A stretch of 64,000 nucleotides of DNA from Candidatus Didemnitutus sp. (lineage in GTDB: Bacteria > Verrucomicrobiota > Verrucomicrobiia > Opitutales > Opitutaceae). The stretch's first letter is position 1, and every line of letters begins with the position of its first letter. The notes under the pieces are model-generated. The model worked only from the letters and a program-made list of their open reading frames with translations, was not told the origin of the DNA and made no database searches. The translations under genes and the position numbers were made by a program. The stretch is taken from positions 1 to 64,000 of the forward strand of contig JAGOQJ010000007.1 in assembly GCA_017991595.1 (NCBI GenBank), written 5' to 3'. Positions 59,818 to 64,000 of this stretch are shown here, one piece after another.

Positions 59818-60828
59818 ATGCCCAAACGGTCATACGACGCCGAGGAGGAGAAGCCCAAGGCGCTCACCACCTACACGATCAAGCTCGACGACGCGCAGAT
59901 GGAAAAACTGCGCGCCGCGGTGGCGAAGAAGTATTGGGAGGAGGTCGAGGTGCCGTATGCGCGGTTCGCGTTCAAGGGCCCGAAGGTCAACGTCACCGCC
60001 TACACCAGCGGCAAGGTCGTCGTCGCCGGCAAGGAGACTGAGGATTTCGTGCAGAACATCATCGAAGCCGAGGTCACCGGCCTCGCGCAACTGGGCTACG
60101 ACGACGTGCACCATCCCGAGTGGTTCGAGCCGCACGCCGGCCTCGACGAATCGGGCAAGGGCGACCTCTTCGGCCCGGTCGTGGCCGCGACGGTCATTGC
60201 CGAGCGCCCGGCGATCGAAGCCTGGCGCAAAGCTGGCGTGCGCGATTCTAAGAGCATCGAGGACTCGCAGATCCTGAAGCTCGACGAGGTCATCCGCGCC
60301 ACGCCCGGCGTCGTCGTGGAAGTCGTCGCCTGTGGCATGGCGAAATACAACGAACTCATGCTCAAGCCCGCCGCCAACCTCAACCGCCTGCTCGCCTGGC
60401 AGCACGCGCGCGCTCTCGAGGCGGCGTTGCAGAAGAAGTGGGTCGGACGCGGCCTGCTCGACCAGTTCTCCAAGGAACCGCTGGTGCAGCGCGAGCTGAA
60501 GAAGCGCGGCCTCGAGCGCTTCAACCTCGAGATGCGCACCAAGGCCGAGTCGGACCCGGTGGTCGCGGCGGCTTCGGTCGTGGCGCGCGCGGAGTTCGTG
60601 CGGACGATGCGGGAACTGTCGCGCGAGGCGGGCGAGAAGCTGCAATTCGGCGCCGGCGCGCAGGCCAAGGCGCAGGCGGCGCGCATCATCGACACGCTGG
60701 GCGCGCGCGCGCTGGGGCGTTTCGCCAAGCTGCATTTCCGCACGAGCTACGAAGTGGTCGCCGCGGCGGGCAAGCTGGGCGAACTGCCGCTGAAGGAGCC
60801 GAGGGAGAAGACGGAGTGGCGCCGCTGA
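59818..60828 (+). CDS. rnhC: Ribonuclease HIII
   Basis: 336 residues from the ATG at 59818. An N-terminal TBP-like substrate-binding domain (residues about 15-90, TYTIKLDDAQMEKLRAAV) precedes the type 2 RNase H core, which begins HAGLDESGKGDLFGPVV (D110 and E111) and has VRDSKSIED later. RNase HIII cuts RNA in RNA-DNA hybrids. It is followed by a REP-like element and then rnhB, so the two type 2 RNase H enzymes are neighbours. Confidence 0.95.
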   Translation: MPKRSYDAEEEKPKALTTYTIKLDDAQMEKLRAAVAKKYWEEVEVPYARFAFKGPKVNVTAYTSGKVVVAGKETEDFVQNIIEAEVTGLAQLGYDDVHHPEWFEPHAGLDESGKGDLFGPVVAATVIAERPAIEAWRKAGVRDSKSIEDSQILKLDEVIRATPGVVVEVVACGMAKYNELMLKPAANLNRLLAWQHARALEAALQKKWVGRGLLDQFSKEPLVQRELKKRGLERFNLEMRTKAESDPVVAAASVVARAEFVRTMRELSREAGEKLQFGAGAQAKAQAARIIDTLGARALGRFAKLHFRTSYEVVAAAGKLGELPLKEPREKTEWRR

Positions 60829-60863
60829 TGAGGGCGATCCGAATGAGCGTCGTGGGCTCCGTG

Positions 60864-60934
60864 GTAGGGGCGCAGTCTTGCTGCGCCCGACGGATCGACA
60901 TTCGCGCGCAGGGCGCAGCCAGCCTGCGCCCCTA
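60864..60934. repeat. 70-bp inverted-repeat (REP-like) element, copy 2, between rnhC and rnhB
   Basis: It shares the outer arm TAGGGGCGCAG (865-875) paired with CTGCGCCCCTA (924-934), and the inner CTTGCTGCGCCCG, with the element at 31947-32016. The inner arms have diverged here, so its stem is imperfect. Confidence 0.8.
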
Positions 60935-60955
60935 TAGTTTCAGTCGAGGCCACCC

Positions 60956-61720
60956 ATGCCGGTGAAACGCCGCCAACTCCGCGGATTCGACCTGAAGCAG
61001 ATCCAGGGCTTCGAGGGCCTGATCGGCGTGGATGAGGCCGGGCGCGGCGCGCTGGCCGGCCCGGTCGTGGCCGGCGCGGTGCTCGTGACGCGCGACTTCC
61101 TCGAATCCCGCTGGGCCGTGGGCAAATCCGGCCGCGTGAACGACTCGAAGCAGCTCTCGGCGGCGGAGCGCACGGAGTTGTGGACCGAGTTCGAGGAACT
61201 CGCCCGGCAGGGGCAGATCCACGCGACCTTCGGCCTCGCCGACGTGGCCGAGATCGAGACGGTGAACATCCTCGGCGCGACGAAGCTCGCCATGCGCCGC
61301 GCGCTCGAAGGCATCTATCCCGCGACGGCCTTCGAGCGGAAGGAGGCGCCGGACCTTTTTGCCAGCGAGGCGGAGCGCAGCGCGTTCCAGCCGACGGTGT
61401 CGTGCCACATCCTGATCGACGGTCTGCCGCTGCGCCATTTCCCGTATCCGCACCAAGGCGTCGTCAGCGGCGACGCGCGCTCGCTGTGCGTCGCCATGGC
61501 GTCGATCGTCGCCAAGGTGACGCGCGACCGCTTGATGGACGAGCTCGACAAAGTGCATCCCGGCTACGGCTTCGCGCAACACAAGGGCTACGGCACCGAG
61601 GAACACCGCGAGGCGTTGCTCAAGCTCGGGCGCAGTCCCGTGCACCGGGACAGTTTTCTCCGCAAGCTCTTCGCGCAGCCGCGCGACCTCGAGGGACAGC
61701 TCACTTTTTTCAGCGAGTAG
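60956..61720 (+). CDS. rnhB: Ribonuclease HII
   Basis: 254 residues from the ATG at 60956. Type 2 RNase H: GLIGVDEAGRGALAGPVVAG (D26 and E27 in the active site), VNDSKQLSAAER, ASIVAKVTRDRLMDEL and GYGFAQHKGYGTEEH. It removes single ribonucleotides from DNA. It is a separate protein from rnhC: it lacks the TBP-like domain and has an insertion of about 40 residues around 125-160 (FERKEAPDLFASEAERSAF). Confidence 0.95.
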   Translation: MPVKRRQLRGFDLKQIQGFEGLIGVDEAGRGALAGPVVAGAVLVTRDFLESRWAVGKSGRVNDSKQLSAAERTELWTEFEELARQGQIHATFGLADVAEIETVNILGATKLAMRRALEGIYPATAFERKEAPDLFASEAERSAFQPTVSCHILIDGLPLRHFPYPHQGVVSGDARSLCVAMASIVAKVTRDRLMDELDKVHPGYGFAQHKGYGTEEHREALLKLGRSPVHRDSFLRKLFAQPRDLEGQLTFFSE

Positions 61721-61784
61721 GACAGGGCGGGGCAGGCGCAATTTCCGCGTGCTCCGCCGGCGAAAATACCTTTGGCTGCGGACG

Positions 61785-62978
61785 ATGATACCCCGCGTCT
61801 CACTCGTCGTCCTGCTGCTGGCTGCGGCTGCCGTCGTGCCGTGCGCCCGCGCGGAGCCGAGTGTCGAGGAGCGCCTGCGTGCACTCGAGCAACAGGTGCA
61901 GCGTCTCGCGCAGGAGAACGCCGACCTGCGTCGTGAGCTGTGCGCGAAGGCCGCGGATATCCCGCCGCCGGTGACGGTGCGGCCCGCGGGCAAGGAGACG
62001 CGCCTCGCCGTGGGCGGCATGCTGCAGGGGCAGGCGGAGTTCGGTGGCCGGCCCGACACGCGTTGGTCCGGCAGCACGGGGAACGATCGATTCTTCTTTC
62101 GCCGCGCGCGGCTTTACGTGACGGGCGAGTTGGCTGAGCACTTCGATTTCAAGGCCGAGCTCGATCTTCAGGGCAACACGCTTGCCGGTGGCACCGGCCA
62201 CAACGCCCGCGCCAACGAAGTCTATGTCAACTGGCGCCAGTTCCCCGCGGCGAACCTGCGCTTCGGCCAGCTCAAGCCCGCCTTCGGCGGCGAGCAGCTG
62301 CTCAGCGATGCGAAGATGCTCACGATCGAGCGTTCGCTTGCCAACGACCGCCTCACCGACGGCCGCCAGCTCGCCGCTGCCGTGCTCGGCGAACTCTTCG
62401 ACCGGCGGCTGAGCTACATGGTCGTCGTGGGCAACGGTAACGGCTCCAACGTCAGCGCGAACGACAACAACAAATTCCAGCGTTCCGCGCGCGTCGCATT
62501 CTCCCCGTGGTCGGCGCCGGGCCGCAGGCTCACCGTCGCCGTCAACGGCCTGCAGACCGAGGACGACGCCGTGACGCGCAGCGGGCTCGGCTTCACCGGC
62601 AACACCTTCGCCGGCCGGCGCTCGGGGCTGGGCGCCGATGTTGCGTTCACTGCCGGCGCGTTGGATCTCTCCGCCGAGTGGCTTCGCGCCACTTACCGTC
62701 CGACGGACGGCGTGCCGGAGCCGCGTTTCCACGGCGAGGGCTGGCACCTCACGGCGGCGTATTTCCTCTGGCCGGCGAAGTTGCAGGCGGTCGTGCGGCG
62801 CGAGTCCTTCGATCCCGATTCGGATCGGCCCGGCGACGCGGTCGACACCTGGCTCTTTGGTCTCAATTACCTTCTCAAGGGCGACGATCTCAAATTCCAG
62901 CTCAACTACCTGCGCGGCGACTCCCCCGCGACCGGCGAGGACGGCCGGCTGTTGACGCGCGTGCAGCTGTTGTTCTGA
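61785..62978 (+). CDS. OprP/OprO-type outer-membrane porin
   Basis: 397 residues from the ATG at 61785; an in-frame GTG 12 codons upstream is less likely. It has a signal peptide (VSLVVLLLAAAAVVPCARA), a coiled coil (SVEERLRALEQQVQRLAQEN) and a 16-strand barrel of the phosphate-selective porin family: FFFRRARLYVTGELAEHFDFK, WRQFPAANLRFGQLKPAFG, SLANDRLTDGRQLAAAV, and a C-terminal Phe (VQLLF). It is expected to let phosphate or other anions through the outer membrane. The histidine kinase gene starts 23 bp later, and the pair may be an operon. Confidence 0.85.
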   Translation: MIPRVSLVVLLLAAAAVVPCARAEPSVEERLRALEQQVQRLAQENADLRRELCAKAADIPPPVTVRPAGKETRLAVGGMLQGQAEFGGRPDTRWSGSTGNDRFFFRRARLYVTGELAEHFDFKAELDLQGNTLAGGTGHNARANEVYVNWRQFPAANLRFGQLKPAFGGEQLLSDAKMLTIERSLANDRLTDGRQLAAAVLGELFDRRLSYMVVVGNGNGSNVSANDNNKFQRSARVAFSPWSAPGRRLTVAVNGLQTEDDAVTRSGLGFTGNTFAGRRSGLGADVAFTAGALDLSAEWLRATYRPTDGVPEPRFHGEGWHLTAAYFLWPAKLQAVVRRESFDPDSDRPGDAVDTWLFGLNYLLKGDDLKFQLNYLRGDSPATGEDGRLLTRVQLLF

Positions 62979-63001
62979 GTCGCGCCGCGGCGGCACCCAC
63001 C

Positions 63002-64000
63002 ATGGCGGGCAAGAAACACAGTTCCCTCGACAAGGTCCTCGGTCGGCTCGACCAGCTCGACCAGGCCAACCTGCAGAATCTCGTGCAGCGTCTCGCGCGC
63101 GAGCGCGCGCTGCTTGAGGCGGTTTTCAACACGCTGCAGGAGGGCATCCTCGTCATTGATGCCGACGGCAACATCGACTACGCCAACGAGTCCGCGCTGA
63201 AGCTCATCGGCCTGAAGGACGGCGCCACCGGCGCCTCGCTCTGGCGGCTCGTGCCGGGTCTGCGCGATTCGCTCGCCGGCGGCGCCGAGTCGTCGGGCAG
63301 CGATCGCACCGCGCCGGTCGCCACGCGCGAGTTTGAGCTGACTTATCCGCAGCCGCGCGTCGTGCGGCTCTACCGCGTGCCGTTCCACGAAGGCGCCAAC
63401 GGCCAGGCGCGCTCCGCCATCATCCTCACCGACATCACGAGCGAGAAACAGTCCACCGAGGAACGCATCGAGAACGAGCGCGTCTCGTCCATCCTGCTCC
63501 TCGCCGCCGGCGTGGCGCACGAGCTGGGCAATCCGCTCAACTCGCTCACGATCCACCTCCAACTGATCGACCGCCGGCTCCGCAAACTCCGCGGCTCGAA
63601 GGAGACCGACGCCATAGTCGAGTCCATCAAGGTCTGTAAGGACGAGGTCACGCGGCTCGACGGCATCATCAAGAATTTCCTCGAGGCCATCCGCCCGCGG
63701 CCGCCCGATCTCGCCGACACCAATCTCATCGAGGTGCTGGAGGATGTGCTGCGTTTCCAAGCGCGCGAACTCGAGGACCGCCGCATCGAGGTGGACGGCG
63801 ATCTACCCGGCACCGCGCCCGTGATCTCCGCCGACCGCGACCAGCTCAAGCAGGTCTTCTTCAATCTCATCAAGAACGCCATGGAGGCCATGGAGCCGGG
63901 CGGCCGGTTGCGCGTGCGCGTGCGCACGGACGACGACTCGGTCTTCGTCGCCTTCGCCGACACCGGTAGCGGCATCAAGGTGGAGGACATGGCCAAGCTC
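63002..64000 (+). CDS. Sensor histidine kinase (cut by the right edge)
   Basis: 333 codons are visible from the ATG at 63002. A coiled N-terminus (RLDQLDQANLQNLVQRL) leads to a PAS domain (AVFNTLQEGILVIDADGNIDYANESAL), then the H-box GVAHELGNPLNSLTIHLQL with the phosphorylated His, and the start of the ATPase domain with the N-box FFNLIKNAMEAM and the G1 motif DTGSGIKVEDM. No membrane segments are seen, so it is a soluble sensor. It follows the porin gene by 23 bp. The G2 box and end of the gene lie outside the window. Confidence 0.92.
   Translation, partial: MAGKKHSSLDKVLGRLDQLDQANLQNLVQRLARERALLEAVFNTLQEGILVIDADGNIDYANESALKLIGLKDGATGASLWRLVPGLRDSLAGGAESSGSDRTAPVATREFELTYPQPRVVRLYRVPFHEGANGQARSAIILTDITSEKQSTEERIENERVSSILLLAAGVAHELGNPLNSLTIHLQLIDRRLRKLRGSKETDAIVESIKVCKDEVTRLDGIIKNFLEAIRPRPPDLADTNLIEVLEDVLRFQARELEDRRIEVDGDLPGTAPVISADRDQLKQVFFNLIKNAMEAMEPGGRLRVRVRTDDDSVFVAFADTGSGIKVEDMAKL

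Overview
The window is GC-rich, densely coded bacterial DNA that reads most like a Verrucomicrobiota genome of the Opitutaceae type. The hints are a PEP-CTERM sorting protein, a TonB receptor with an SPFEV-type N-terminus, large exported proteins built from Ig-like, FN3, RCC1 and golvesin-like modules, a histone-H1-like Lys/Ala tail, and adjacent RNase HIII and HII genes. This taxonomic call is an inference from gene content; there is no rRNA in the window.

Positions 1-26000 are an accessory carbohydrate-use region. It holds a truncated TonB receptor remnant, an intact TonB receptor, a PEP-CTERM protein, and a minus-strand run of two tandem paralogous clan GH-A-like hydrolases, a YVTN-type propeller and a BNR/sialidase-like protein. 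An MFS transporter, an IclR regulator, an FAD oxidoreductase and a GH38 alpha-mannosidase follow, then a five-repeat Ig-like/GH44 endoglucanase and a second sialidase-like protein. Five 16-bp near-palindromes (RTTCC-N6-GGAAY type) lie in the intergenic regions of this block. They could be operators that tie receptor, hydrolases, transporter and oxidoreductase into one regulon, perhaps under the IclR protein encoded among them. This is my main candidate for an undescribed system.

Positions 26000-42600 are core genome: an RRM RNA-binding protein, a BON-domain gene broken by a frameshift, and a very compact complex I operon in the order A-B-C-D-I-H-J-K-L-M-M-N. That operon has no nuoE, nuoF or nuoG and has two complete nuoM genes. 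A small ferredoxin gene is divergent from nuoA, so ferredoxin rather than NADH is an attractive partner. After that come a DUF374-type acyltransferase, an H1-like/starch-binding-like fusion and tRNA-Ala and tRNA-Arg.

Positions 42600-64000 hold a 1452-residue RCC1/Ig-like exported protein, a glutamate racemase homologue with a signal peptide, tRNA-Pro, a SAM methyltransferase carrying an in-frame palindromic insertion, an RsmB-type rRNA methyltransferase, an S9 peptidase, dnaE, rpsU, a TIM-barrel sugar isomerase-like protein, mutY, rnhC, rnhB, an OprP-type porin, and a histidine kinase cut by the right edge. At least three families of short palindromic repeats are scattered between and inside genes.
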